From a virus, in the IMG/VR virus record IMGVR_UViG_3300047370_000004, positions 1-32,268 of that record: DNA of 32,268 nucleotides, one strand, 5' to 3'. Shown piece after piece: positions 6,527-14,566 of this stretch (positions are counted from its first letter, which is position 1; every line of letters begins with the position of its first letter). The notes beneath the pieces were generated by a model. That model was given only the letters and a program-made list of their open reading frames with translations, was not told the origin of the DNA and did not search any database. A program made the translations under genes and the position numbers.

Positions 6527-6966
6527 AGATCGATGTATCCTTTCATTTGTAACCAGAAACCAAAGCCACCGACCACTGCAATAAAGACCAGCAAGACCAC
6601 AGCTATGGTCATCACAAGCTCCCGCTGTTCCTCAGCCTCTATAGCCGCTTGCTTCTCAGCCTCTTTGCGCTGGGCAATGACCTCACGTCTTACCTTGAGT
6701 AGATCTTGGTAGGCACTGAAGCCTTTGGTATTGACAATAAACTCTCGTAGTTCAGCTTCAGCTGTCTTAGCGTTCTGGGCTTGCGTCCAGGTTGCCATTG
6801 CTTCTTCGTTGGCTGAGGAAAACACACTGTTCTTCTTCTTTGCGTGGGCCTTCTTGGCACTGTCAGTGGCATCGAAGAACCCTGCGATCTCTTTAGATAG
6901 GTTGTGCAACTGCTTACCCGCAGCCACTCCAGTCTTTATCGCCGCTAATGCTGTCAGCGGATCCAT
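6523..6966 (-). CDS. Conserved marine-phage protein with coiled coil and C-terminal membrane anchor
   Basis: 147 residues. The N-terminus (MDPLTALAAIKTGVAAGKQL) and the AHAKKKNSVFSSANEEAM motif resemble a protein I recall from many cyanophages and other marine phages, usually left as hypothetical. Residues ~70-115 are charged and probably helical (RREVIAQRKEAEKQAAIEAE), followed by a membrane segment at about 117-137. It lies at the head of the membrane-protein cluster next to the holin candidate. It may be a lysis or virion-assembly factor; the function is not known. Start ATG 6966 has a TAGGAG ribosome-binding site. Confidence 0.7.
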   Translation of the reverse strand: MDPLTALAAIKTGVAAGKQLHNLSKEIAGFFDATDSAKKAHAKKKNSVFSSANEEAMATWTQAQNAKTAEAELREFIVNTKGFSAYQDLLKVRREVIAQRKEAEKQAAIEAEEQRELVMTIAVVLLVFIAVVGGFGFWLQMKGYIDL

Positions 6967-6993
6967 TGATTACTCCTAAGGTGTCTGCTCTCC

Positions 6994-7287
6994 TTAGGGG
7001 TTCTCTGTGTGACTTTCTCTCTGGCGATCCATCATGTATTCGACAGCGTCTCGGATCGCCTTGATGTTCTCGTCGATACGCGCGAGTGATACTTGCTGAG
7101 ACTGTACGACGTCTTCAAGTTCACTGACGGTTATCTCTAGGACCATGATGTTGCGCATGTTTGCCTCGATGTCTGACATCATCATACTGACGGTCCATAC
7201 TATGGCCCCCGCTTGTACGAGGAGACCAAAGATTAGCGTGATTGGCACGGACTTAGACAGGTGCCAGCTGTCCGTATCCACAGCCAT
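6994..7287 (-). CDS. Membrane-anchored coiled-coil protein, 97 aa
   Basis: One membrane segment at about residues 14-37 (VPITLIFGLLVQAGAIVWTVSMMM) would place the rest in the periplasm. It is followed by a long heptad-like region (NMRNIMVLEITVSELEDVV...IDENIKAI). The topology resembles an inner-membrane spanin or a holin-region protein, but the unimolecular spanin candidate nearby makes the first less likely. Start ATG 7287 overlaps the previous gene's stop by one base. No family recognised. Confidence 0.65.
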   Translation of the reverse strand: MAVDTDSWHLSKSVPITLIFGLLVQAGAIVWTVSMMMSDIEANMRNIMVLEITVSELEDVVQSQQVSLARIDENIKAIRDAVEYMMDRQRESHTENP

Positions 7288-7529
7288 TATGACTTCCAGT
7301 AAGTACGACCAGCCGTAATGGTGCTGTTGATGCGCGTCATGTCTTTGCCGCCATCTGTGTACTTGCTATCTAGCACTTCCGCTTCCAAGTGCATGACCAT
7401 GTTGCCGACTTGCTTTTTCTTTTCAGCATCGCCCTCATGTTCCATTTTCATGCCGTTCTGGATGTTTTCAATCTGATCGCACATGTGCAGCAACTTTAGG
7501 TAGTCGCGGTCTAATTCATTTACAGCCAT
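7287..7529 (-). CDS. Hypothetical protein, 80 aa
   Basis: Soluble, charged and probably helical protein (NELDRDYLKLLHMCDQIENI) ending in TAGRTYWKS. It starts directly after the fibre gene stop (TAAG then ATG) with an AAGGAAAC site inside the fibre's last codons, and its stop overlaps the next ATG. This strict packing supports expression. No family recognised; position between the fibre and lysis genes suggests a late protein. Confidence 0.6.
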   Translation of the reverse strand: MAVNELDRDYLKLLHMCDQIENIQNGMKMEHEGDAEKKKQVGNMVMHLEAEVLDSKYTDGGKDMTRINSTITAGRTYWKS

Positions 7530-7530
7530 C

Positions 7531-10500
7531 TTAGTTTCCTTCTAGTGTAGCTATACGCGCCTCTAGCGCATCACATTTAGCCGACAACTCTTGTACGGCC
7601 TTCACAAGAATAGGATACGATCTAACGTAATCCGCTTCTAACTTTTCTGGGTTAGCCCAATTCACCAAGCGTGTGCGTGATGACGATGAGTGATCTAGCT
7701 CAACATCGTGCAACTCTTGCGCAATAAAACCAATGTCTGGCTTTGCACCTAGTGACCCATCGCGGCGGTTCCAAGTGAACTGCACTGGGCGCATATCGTT
7801 GATGAAATCTAGGCCATAAGGAATGTCTGCGATTGCAGTCTTATCGCGTTCATCTGACAAGCTGCTGATTGTCTGCACGTTGCAGCGTAGCGTGGCAATA
7901 TTAGCATTGCCAAGTGTGATTTCGTTTGTTGCAGTTGAGCTTGACGGCATACTTTCAAAACCAAGGCAAACCACATTAGAACCCGTAGTCAGCTCGTTAG
8001 TGGTTACACCGCCTTGGCTCTTACCAGCCAATCGACCGATAAGTACATTATTAGACCCTGACGTGACGGCATTCCCCGCGGCAGAACCCAAACCAACATT
8101 GTCGTCACCTGAAGTCACTGTGCTTAATGAGCTTGCGCCAAGTGACGTGTTTCGTTGCCCTGTGGTTAACTGATCAAGAGCATTACGTCCAATACCAGTA
8201 TTGTAGCCACCTGTCCCACCAGCATAACCAGCTTGATAACCCACAAAAGTGCAGTAATCACCGCCATCCATATCATAGCCAGCTTCTTGGCCTATAAGAA
8301 CGCAATAACTAGAATAATTAGAAGTGTTATAAGATGCACCAGCTAAGTATCCTATAGAAATACTGCTTGTGCCAGTTGCGTCTGCATTACCACCGATTGC
8401 AATACTTTCACTAAAAATCGCTTGTGTATTATACCCAACAGTAACTGCGTAATCACCAGAATACATAAGAGAATTGGAGGCATATCCTACGGCCACATTA
8501 TAATATGGGCTGCTTGTCGAGGCACGTCCCAAAGCATCATACCCTACAGCAGTGCTTCTATAGTGATTACCATCTGACATAGACAGCGCACCGACTGCTG
8601 TTGATGTATCACCAGAATTATCATTACCAGCAGCATATCCAATCGCTACTTGGTAGTCTTTTGATGAACTATCAAGGTTCCCAGCAAGTGCGCCAACGTA
8701 AGTGCCACCAGTTAGAAAGTCGCCGCCGCCACTCCAATACCCAACAGAAGTTGTGTAGCTGTCTGTTGTATTATCACGCATTGCAGCGTTTCCGACTGCT
8801 GTGTTGTAAGCCCCTGTCGTTAAATCGCGTCCAGCAATTCGTCCCATTGCCGTATTAGATGATCCAGTCGTAGCATTAACTAGAGCGTCAGAGCCAAATG
8901 CTGCACTACTATTACTTGTATATGCAGCTAATGCATTATAACCGACTGCTGTATTGCTACCACTACCAGCAGCAGATGATAAAGCATTACTACCTATTGC
9001 CACCATTGTAGTGGCTGCTGTTACAGACGATAATGTATTGTTGCCAATGGCAATGTTATCTGAAGCAGGATCATCAGGCCACGCGCTTTGCCAAAGCATC
9101 GCCGTGCCAGTTTGGTCAGGCAGTGTGATAGTTTGGTCTGACGTTGCATCCGTCGTAAAACTTGTTGATGAACCATCTTCGCCGATTTGAAGTTTGCCAG
9201 CATCAATCTTTGTTTTATCGTAATGAAAGGATGCTGATGTAAAAGTACCTGTTGAACCACCAACTGGGACAGCACCCGCAATTTCAACTTGCATCTCAAT
9301 GTGACCATGACGGCTTGCGGATAAATCAAAGCTGTCTATATATGAAGCTATGCCCGTGTAAGGTGCTTGGAGTCCCGCACCTGCGCTGTCTGTTCCATAA
9401 AAACGTAATCTTCCAATTTCATCATCAACGGCAGGGCTATCGCTGTTTTTCCACAATATACAATGAACACCTGACACACCATCATTGTTTGATTTAATAT
9501 AAAAATCAGAAGATGCAAAAGAGCTATTTAACGTATCTTCAAAAGTTATATCATCTTGGAAATTGATCGTTTGGCTGTCACCTAGATCACTTAAAAGCAA
9601 TGTGCCTGTTCTGTCAGGTAGCGTAATGGTGCGGTCTGCGGTAGGGTCAGTTGCTTGTAGGTTTGTATAGAATGTCCCTGCCGCGTTCTGATATGAAAAC
9701 GGCAAGCCGTTAGCAACTAGAATACCATATTGATCTACTGTAAGACGATTTGAGCCATCAGTGTATATTTCAACACTATCTGGGCCACCGTCTTCACCAG
9801 TTATATAGGCACTTCCGTTAGACCCAAAGATTAGCTTGTCGCCACTTGCTACCGACACATCACCGTTTACGTCAAGAGCGGTTGCTGGCGAAGTCGTCCC
9901 AATCCCCAAGCGTTCCGCACTCGCATCCCAGAAGAACTTGGCGTTTCCAGAAGTGTCGTAGAAGCTGATGTCGCCAGAGTTGTGGCTTATAGAAAGGCGT
10001 GTTGTGTTTGAATTGTTTGCATCATTTGATGTTTGAACAAATAAACTACCCGCATTGCTTCTAAATCGAGTGTTTACATCTGTGGTATCTGTTTCGACTA
10101 AACGGATAGAGGGCGTTGTACTCTCTACATTCAGCGCGTCAGCCGTGACAGTGCCAGTTACGTCAACACCGCCACTAAAAGTCCCGCCACTGACGTCCAT
10201 CTTTGTGCTTAGATCAACGGATGACCACTGATAGTCCGTACCGTTCCACTCTAGGTATTGACCATTTGATGCACCAGAAGTGTTCAGGTGGGTGTCAACA
10301 AGAGGGTCTACATTGGCTGCATCAGTGACATCTGCGTTAGCCTCCACACCATCTAACTTTGACTTGTCAGAGGATGACATTAGACCATCAGCAGAGGTCG
10401 TCGCTACCGTAGTAATACCAGATGTGACCCAATCAGTACCATCGTAAACTAGAAGTTCGTTATCGGTTGTGTTGAAGTAGAGGTCGCCCTCGTTCACAGC

Positions 10501-10992
10501 GTCACCATTGGCATCGACAGTAGGGTCCGATGCTAAGGCACCAAGGTAAACACCCTCGAAGTCCGCCAGTGCAGCTTCAGCTGCGGCCTGTGCTGCTTCT
10601 GCGCCTGTCTTCGCACTAGCTGCGTCATCAGCATCTGTGGATGCGGCAGATGCCGAGGCAGCCGATGCGGATGCACTTGTTGAAGCTGAAGATGCAGAAG
10701 TCGAAGCTGCGGATGCACTGGTTGAGGATGCGGATGCACTCGCTGCCGCTTCATTTGCTTTTGTACTCGCAGTGTCGGCACTGTCGGACGCCTCAGATGC
10801 TTTAGTCGTCGCTGTCGCAACTCCAGTTGTTACTGAAGCAGCTGCGGTTTCAGCGTTAGTTTCAGCTGTCTCTGCGGCTGTTTGAGCTTCTTGGGCTGCA
10901 TCACGGGCTGCTTCGGCTGCGTTCTTTGCGCCCTCGATAGCGTCCTGTTCGTTATTAGTTAAACCAGATCCCGAGTAGAATGATGACGACAT
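7531..10992 (-). CDS. Long tail fibre with YadA-like repeats and S74 self-cleaving chaperone
   Basis: 1153 residues. Residues ~20-145 form an Ala/Ser-rich coiled-coil stalk. Residues ~150-250 include the LYFNTTDNELLVYDGTDWV and AATNADV-type fibre motifs. Residues ~260-620 hold beta-structured segments with repeated TITLPDxTGT phrases. Residues ~645-1000 hold many ~14-residue repeats of the type NTAVGYNAL, as in YadA-head/Hep_Hag left-handed rolls. The C-terminal ~110 residues are a peptidase S74 intramolecular chaperone beginning LSDERDK, ending with a coiled coil. The chaperone trimerises the fibre and is then cut off. It lacks a T7 gp17-type N-terminus that I can see. By eye the repeat region is more A+T rich than its neighbours, which suggests domain exchange. 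Start ATG 10992 has a CGGAGA site. Role: receptor binding. Confidence 0.9.
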   Translation of the reverse strand: MSSSFYSGSGLTNNEQDAIEGAKNAAEAARDAAQEAQTAAETAETNAETAAASVTTGVATATTKASEASDSADTASTKANEAAASASASSTSASAASTSASSASTSASASAASASAASTDADDAASAKTGAEAAQAAAEAALADFEGVYLGALASDPTVDANGDAVNEGDLYFNTTDNELLVYDGTDWVTSGITTVATTSADGLMSSSDKSKLDGVEANADVTDAANVDPLVDTHLNTSGASNGQYLEWNGTDYQWSSVDLSTKMDVSGGTFSGGVDVTGTVTADALNVESTTPSIRLVETDTTDVNTRFRSNAGSLFVQTSNDANNSNTTRLSISHNSGDISFYDTSGNAKFFWDASAERLGIGTTSPATALDVNGDVSVASGDKLIFGSNGSAYITGEDGGPDSVEIYTDGSNRLTVDQYGILVANGLPFSYQNAAGTFYTNLQATDPTADRTITLPDRTGTLLLSDLGDSQTINFQDDITFEDTLNSSFASSDFYIKSNNDGVSGVHCILWKNSDSPAVDDEIGRLRFYGTDSAGAGLQAPYTGIASYIDSFDLSASRHGHIEMQVEIAGAVPVGGSTGTFTSASFHYDKTKIDAGKLQIGEDGSSTSFTTDATSDQTITLPDQTGTAMLWQSAWPDDPASDNIAIGNNTLSSVTAATTMVAIGSNALSSAAGSGSNTAVGYNALAAYTSNSSAAFGSDALVNATTGSSNTAMGRIAGRDLTTGAYNTAVGNAAMRDNTTDSYTTSVGYWSGGGDFLTGGTYVGALAGNLDSSSKDYQVAIGYAAGNDNSGDTSTAVGALSMSDGNHYRSTAVGYDALGRASTSSPYYNVAVGYASNSLMYSGDYAVTVGYNTQAIFSESIAIGGNADATGTSSISIGYLAGASYNTSNYSSYCVLIGQEAGYDMDGGDYCTFVGYQAGYAGGTGGYNTGIGRNALDQLTTGQRNTSLGASSLSTVTSGDDNVGLGSAAGNAVTSGSNNVLIGRLAGKSQGGVTTNELTTGSNVVCLGFESMPSSSTATNEITLGNANIATLRCNVQTISSLSDERDKTAIADIPYGLDFINDMRPVQFTWNRRDGSLGAKPDIGFIAQELHDVELDHSSSSRTRLVNWANPEKLEADYVRSYPILVKAVQELSAKCDALEARIATLEGN

Positions 10993-11005
10993 ATGGTGTC
11001 TCCGA

Positions 11006-11617
11006 TCAATAGTCTTCGTAAGTCGTGTGCGCTTGCATTACCTGGACTGTGCCCGAAGTCTCTGCGTCGTTTGCTTGCTGTTGAATCTCTGAGATGCCTT
11101 GGACAAACTTACCTTCAAACAGCTGACCTCGTTCATCTAGGAAGTAGTCTGCGGCATAAGACAAAGCACCGTAGACGATCATGTCTGACGCAATAAGTGC
11201 CAGGTCGTTCTGGTCTGTGTCAGATGTCATCGCAGGGAAACTTGCGTAGTAGTTCATGGTGACCGTACCTGTGGTTGGGTACGGGTAGATCTTTAGTGTT
11301 CCAGCCTCGCGGGTGAAGTACTTTGGAGTACCTGTCTCACCGCCCTGCGTAATCTCTATGAACTTAGCGAGAGACACACGGATCAGGTTCGTGGACCCGT
11401 GATAAAGACCAGTGATCTCAAGGAAGTCATTGGGTATCGTTAAGAACGTCGTCGTGGCTGCAATCGTATAATCAATGGACTTCTCCATCGGTGGAATGCG
11501 TAGGACACGTTCAGATCTAGTGATCGCCTGGTCAATAAAGGTGTCAGCCAGGGCGTCATCACAGTCCGTGCGATTTAGTAGGGCCTTAAAGTGCGCCCTG
11601 ATTTGACCTTTGTTCAT
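11006..11617 (-). CDS. Head-tail adaptor protein
   Basis: 203 residues. The N-terminus (DTFIDQAITRSERVLRIPPME) and the middle (FLTIPNDFLEITGLYH, KYFTREAGTLKIYPYP, YYASFPAM) match the phage adaptor/gatekeeper family found next to portal and capsid genes in podoviruses, comparable in role to T7 gp11. It binds below the portal and starts tail assembly. The gene lies between small capsid-linked ORFs and the long fibre. Start ATG 11617 has an AAGAGAT site. Confidence 0.8.
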   Translation of the reverse strand: MNKGQIRAHFKALLNRTDCDDALADTFIDQAITRSERVLRIPPMEKSIDYTIAATTTFLTIPNDFLEITGLYHGSTNLIRVSLAKFIEITQGGETGTPKYFTREAGTLKIYPYPTTGTVTMNYYASFPAMTSDTDQNDLALIASDMIVYGALSYAADYFLDERGQLFEGKFVQGISEIQQQANDAETSGTVQVMQAHTTYEDY

Positions 11618-11620
11618 TTG

Positions 11621-11770
11621 TTATCTCTTCTTCGCTGTCTTTGCTGCTTTACGGAATGCGGCATCTGTAGGCGCACCCTTGGCACCCTTCTTGCGCATCT
11701 TCTCGCCACTACCAGCGGCTATGCGTTTCCGCTTGTTTTGGATGTTCTTGTAGAGTCCAGCTTTTGCCAT
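11621..11770 (-). CDS. Small basic protein, 49 aa
   Basis: ATG 11770 to TAA 11621, sequence beginning MAKAGLYKNIQNKRKRIAAG and continuing with Lys/Arg/Ala-rich residues. Proteins with this opening and a SGEKMR motif recur in marine podoviruses beside the adaptor gene. The composition suggests nucleic acid binding or packing in the virion, but no function is established here. It follows the Cys-rich small ORF by one base. Confidence 0.7.
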   Translation of the reverse strand: MAKAGLYKNIQNKRKRIAAGSGEKMRKKGAKGAPTDAAFRKAAKTAKKR

Positions 11771-11771
11771 G

Positions 11772-11870
11772 TTACTTGCCTTTACCCTTCTGACACTCAC
11801 CAGCTAAACGGCATGTGCCTGGTGTTTTGCATCCTGGGCAGGGGCTAAATTTACCTTTGTCGCTATACAT
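11772..11870 (-). CDS. Cys-rich microprotein, 32 aa (zinc-ribbon-like)
   Basis: ATG 11870 to TAA 11772. Four cysteines in CPGC...CRLAGEC (pattern C-X2-C-X5-C-X5-C) suggest a small metal-binding knuckle. It sits one base before the 49-residue basic protein. Similar tiny Cys-rich ORFs in front of that basic protein are, as I recall, found in other marine podoviruses. The function is unknown. Confidence 0.6.
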   Translation of the reverse strand: MYSDKGKFSPCPGCKTPGTCRLAGECQKGKGK

Positions 11871-11873
11871 AAG

Positions 11874-12188
11874 TCAGATCCTTTTCTCAGTTGCCATGAA
11901 GCCATCCAGGTTCTGATCTCTGAGACGTTTGACAATCTCAGGGCCTGTAGCTTCCCATATGTTGAAACCCTCGCGGAGCCACTGCTCAACGACGACGGTT
12001 GGTATCGAGGCCACGCGCATGAACTCACTCTCACGCTGGTCCTTGGATGCATTCCGACTGTCTTTAAGATCGTCTAGGAATGCTTGTGATATCTCTTGTG
12101 TGTGCTTGCGGACAACGTCATCGCCTTGCTGGATGAAGTCCGTATTGACGCCTAATAGGTCGACGCCTGGTTTCTTGGTGTTATCCAT
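11874..12188 (-). CDS. Conserved hypothetical late protein, 104 aa
   Basis: Soluble, mostly helical protein. The phrase RVASIPTVVVEQWLREGFNIW is a motif I recognise from proteins found downstream of capsid genes in marine podoviruses, without known function. Start ATG 12188 has an AAGGGGAA site and comes directly after the capsid terminator. Its expression would depend on read-through of that terminator or on an unseen promoter. Confidence 0.7.
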   Translation of the reverse strand: MDNTKKPGVDLLGVNTDFIQQGDDVVRKHTQEISQAFLDDLKDSRNASKDQRESEFMRVASIPTVVVEQWLREGFNIWEATGPEIVKRLRDQNLDGFMATEKRI

Positions 12189-12203
12189 GGGTTCCCCTTA
12201 ATG

Positions 12204-12279
12204 AAAACAAAAAGAGGGCCACCCAAGTCGTCCAGGGTAAGGAGAGCGGAAAACCCCAGGGACGACAAGGATGACCCTC
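12204..12279 (-). terminator. Strong terminator after the major capsid gene
   Basis: On the minus strand a ~20-bp stem (GAGGGTCATCCTTGTCGTCC with GGACGACTTGGGTGGCCCTC, few mismatches) is followed by TTTTTGTTTT. It is placed like T7 T-phi after gene 10 and would lower expression of later genes relative to capsid. A second GC-rich hairpin (around 12287-12313) lies just before it. Confidence 0.85.
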
Positions 12280-12332
12280 ATCTGTGCCCTAGGCCCCGTG
12301 GGGGGACCCAGGTATGTCGTGTGTGTTAGATC

Positions 12333-13458
12333 TTATGAAAGACCAGTGATCATACCACCGTCAGCATAGTTCATATGCTTCAATGAGTATTCGCCGACGA
12401 TAAAGTGACGATCAGAGTCACCATTCTTCGACAATAGTGTACGTGAGAACGGACGTAGTACACATGAACGCCACATTGACGGATCAATTAGGAATGCGTG
12501 TGTAGTCAACTGGTGGCGGTTTAGGACCACTTTGTATTCGCCGTATGGGGACACGTACAGGTCAATCACGTTGACCAAGTTGCGACCCTGTTGGATCTCA
12601 CGGTTACGACCAGACGCCGCTGCAAAGTCAGCAACGATCTGAGCATCCGCTGGTTTGATCATTAGAACTGATGGATCAGAACCGTTGTTGAAGCAGTCTT
12701 CACCAAGCTCTAGGACTTTCGCCTCTGTTAGAGCGTCAGTTGCGTTGGCACCAGCGTCGACAGATGTTGAGATCTGTTGTGTCGCTGAGTCCATCTCACG
12801 CGCTACTGAGCTTGAGCCAGTTGCTTTAGCGTTGTCGACACCAACATAAGCACGTTCTAGGTCGCGCTTAATTTCTTTTAGTGCCTTACCAAGTTGGTCA
12901 TTAATGTTCGCCTAAGGTCGTTAATCTTAGACCGCCCGAGGGCTGCTTATGCTTTCACATAAGATCAGACTATGTCATGTCAGTTAGTAACTGACCGATG
13001 CGCTTCCACTCACTTGAGTGTACTTCCTTGCGGAATAGTCGTTGCACGTTCCTCTTGCGAGGCTTCGCTCAAAGTTACCATATCTTTCGACTTAGGCTTC
13101 CTTTGAATTCACATCGTTTATACTACGCTACCATTCTTAACGCAGTTTCTTTCGCTCTACCATAAGTTGCAATCGCATCAGCTGTTGCACTGACTTGAAA
13201 CGCCTTATGTAGTATCTGCGTGTTCTGGGTACGCTCTACAGCATCTGTAAGAGTTGCCATAGTTGCGTCTGCCCCTTCCACCTGTGCGTTGTTCGCAGCG
13301 GCTGCAAGTGAGTCTTCTAACCAACTGAAAGTACGAGCAGAAACCTTTTCTGAGCGCATCATTGTGAACATAGGCGTATCTGTGGGCGTTATATCCGAAA
13401 TGATATCTGATACGTCTTCTTTCTTACCGACCTGGTCGTAAGTAGTATATGTAGCCAT
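12333..13458 (-). CDS. Major capsid protein, gene split by a group I intron (join 13458-13140, 12898-12333)
   Basis: Spliced product is 294 residues: 106 codons plus one base from exon 1, and two bases plus 188 codons (with stop) from exon 2. The opening MATYTTYDQVGKKEDVSDII and the VEGADAT motif match the DUF5309/SU10-type HK97-fold capsid family. Joining at the predicted sites gives RAKETA-Y-QLGKALKEIKRD, where the junction codon T|AC makes Tyr; KETAYQ is the expected family wording. Exon 2 then continues through DLERAYVGVDNAKATGSS to MITGLS without a stop. Without splicing, exon 1 reads into a TAG at 13123 and exon 2 has no start before 12794. Start ATG 13458 has an AGAAGGATG site. It builds the capsid shell on the scaffold encoded just upstream. 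Confidence 0.92.
12899..13139 (-). ncRNA. Group I intron (group IA type) in the major capsid gene, no homing endonuclease
   Basis: 241 nt. P1: exon ACUGCGU (13146-13140) pairs with guide GCGUAGU (13128-13122), with a U-G pair at the 5' splice site. P10: exon 2 ACCA pairs with UGGU (13133-13130). P3: CGAUGUG (13116-13110) with CGCAUCG (13002-12996). The P/Q region AAGGAAGCCUAAG...UGAGCGAAGCC is present, and P6 is CCUC-GCAA-GAGG. P7: GACUA (13040-13036) with UAGUC (12972-12968). P7.1 UUCC-GCAA-GGAA and P7.2 CACUC-AAGU-GAGUG indicate subgroup IA. P8 is GUCAGUU-ACU-AACUGAC. P9 is CUUAUGU-GAAA-GCAUAAG. The last base is G (12899). It contains no ORF of useful size, so it is not mobile by itself. 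Confidence 0.92.
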
Positions 13459-13490
13459 TTTGGTTACATCCTTCTATTTAGAGTTGAGTG

Positions 13491-14561
13491 CTATCGCTCC
13501 CAGCGTGACATCAGAGCATCAGCAATATCCTCTAGGTCACCAGCGCGGCTTGTGTTTGACCGTAAGCGATTTTGGGCATCACGTTGACGCTGGACACGGA
13601 TGTCGGCGTCACCCTTAGGTGCCTTCTTCGTCTTCAGTACTTTGCGGGTGCCTTCTTTCGTCTTGATCACTTTGGCCTTCGCTTTCTTTGTTTCCGCTGT
13701 GGCCTTTGTCTGATCATAAAGACGTGCCTTGTTGAGGATCATGATGACCGTAGGGTCAACATATTGATCTACTTGTTCCTGAGGTAACCCCTGGTTGACT
13801 GCGTATGAACGGATGTTGTTGTATAGTTCATCACCCCAGTCGGGCAGTTGTTCTGACAGGACCTTCACGCAGTTCTGGGCAGCCTCTTGCACTTGCTTTT
13901 GTTGTTGTGCCTGGGCGTCCTGGTAGAATGCGTTAGCTTCCTCTTGTAGGAACTTAAAATCTTTCTCGGCTTCCTGGGCTTCACGACGTAATGCAGCGAA
14001 ATCCTCAGTGGACATCTGTCGACTTGCGACCAGCATGTCTACCTCGGCATATGGCTTCATACGCGCTTCAGCACGTTCCAGTAGCTTTCGATAGCTGATG
14101 TCTGCCTTAGCCAAAGCCTCTTCGGCTTCTTTACGCTTGGCAGCTGTTTCTTGAGACTTACGTGTTAACGACGCCTCTTGACCATATAGTCGCTTTAGAT
14201 CCTTCAGGGATGCCTGTTTGGCTTCACCGTCGACTTGTATTTCAACCAGAGTATCGTCAGACAACTCAACTTCCGTTTCATCATCTTCTTCATCTGTCTC
14301 TGGTTCATCCTCGTCTTCAGTGTCATCCGTGTCAGGGTCCTCTTCGGTATCTTCTACTTCTTCAAGGTCTTCATCATCGTCATAGGTATCTGACGTCTCT
14401 TCGTCTGTCTCGCCGACATTTGAGTCGTCAGTCGCCTCTAGCTCCTCGTTCTCTTCAGATAGGTTCTCACCGTCTGACCAACGATCTAGAATGGCTTCGG
14501 AGGCATCAAACATGTCGTCTAATGCCCGTGGTTGAGTAGCGTTGTCTTGGACGTTATCCAT
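13491..14561 (-). CDS. Capsid scaffolding protein
   Basis: 356 residues. The first ~110 are extremely acidic (runs of D and E, such as DDDEDLEEVEDTEEDPDTDD), then a long helical charged region (residues ~130-240, EALAKADISYRKLLERAEARM), and a very basic C-terminus (KAKAKVIKTKEGTRKVLKTKK). The acidic/helical/basic layout and the position between portal and capsid are those of podovirus scaffolds such as T7 gp9, which guide capsid assembly and leave before DNA fills the head. The basic C-terminus probably binds the capsid protein. Start ATG 14561 has an AAGGA site. Confidence 0.85.
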   Translation of the reverse strand: MDNVQDNATQPRALDDMFDASEAILDRWSDGENLSEENEELEATDDSNVGETDEETSDTYDDDEDLEEVEDTEEDPDTDDTEDEDEPETDEEDDETEVELSDDTLVEIQVDGEAKQASLKDLKRLYGQEASLTRKSQETAAKRKEAEEALAKADISYRKLLERAEARMKPYAEVDMLVASRQMSTEDFAALRREAQEAEKDFKFLQEEANAFYQDAQAQQQKQVQEAAQNCVKVLSEQLPDWGDELYNNIRSYAVNQGLPQEQVDQYVDPTVIMILNKARLYDQTKATAETKKAKAKVIKTKEGTRKVLKTKKAPKGDADIRVQRQRDAQNRLRSNTSRAGDLEDIADALMSRWER

Positions 14562-14566
14562 GGTCC

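Noticed and set aside
7900-9100. CRISPR-like or tandem DNA repeats
   Set aside because: The regular pattern comes from ~14-residue protein repeats of the fibre, with variable DNA sequence and no constant spacer/repeat structure.
10637-10885. Plus-strand Ala/Asp-rich ORF and other long plus-strand ORFs
   Set aside because: They are mirror frames of the low-complexity fibre stalk and other minus-strand genes, without ribosome-binding sites; no plus-strand gene is supported anywhere in the window.
12333-13458. Capsid gene as two separate genes or a frameshifted pseudogene
   Set aside because: The insert has all core helices of a group I ribozyme and exact splicing restores the family sequence at the junction. 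A frameshift or degenerate insert would not give P1, P3, P7, P8 and P10 pairings.
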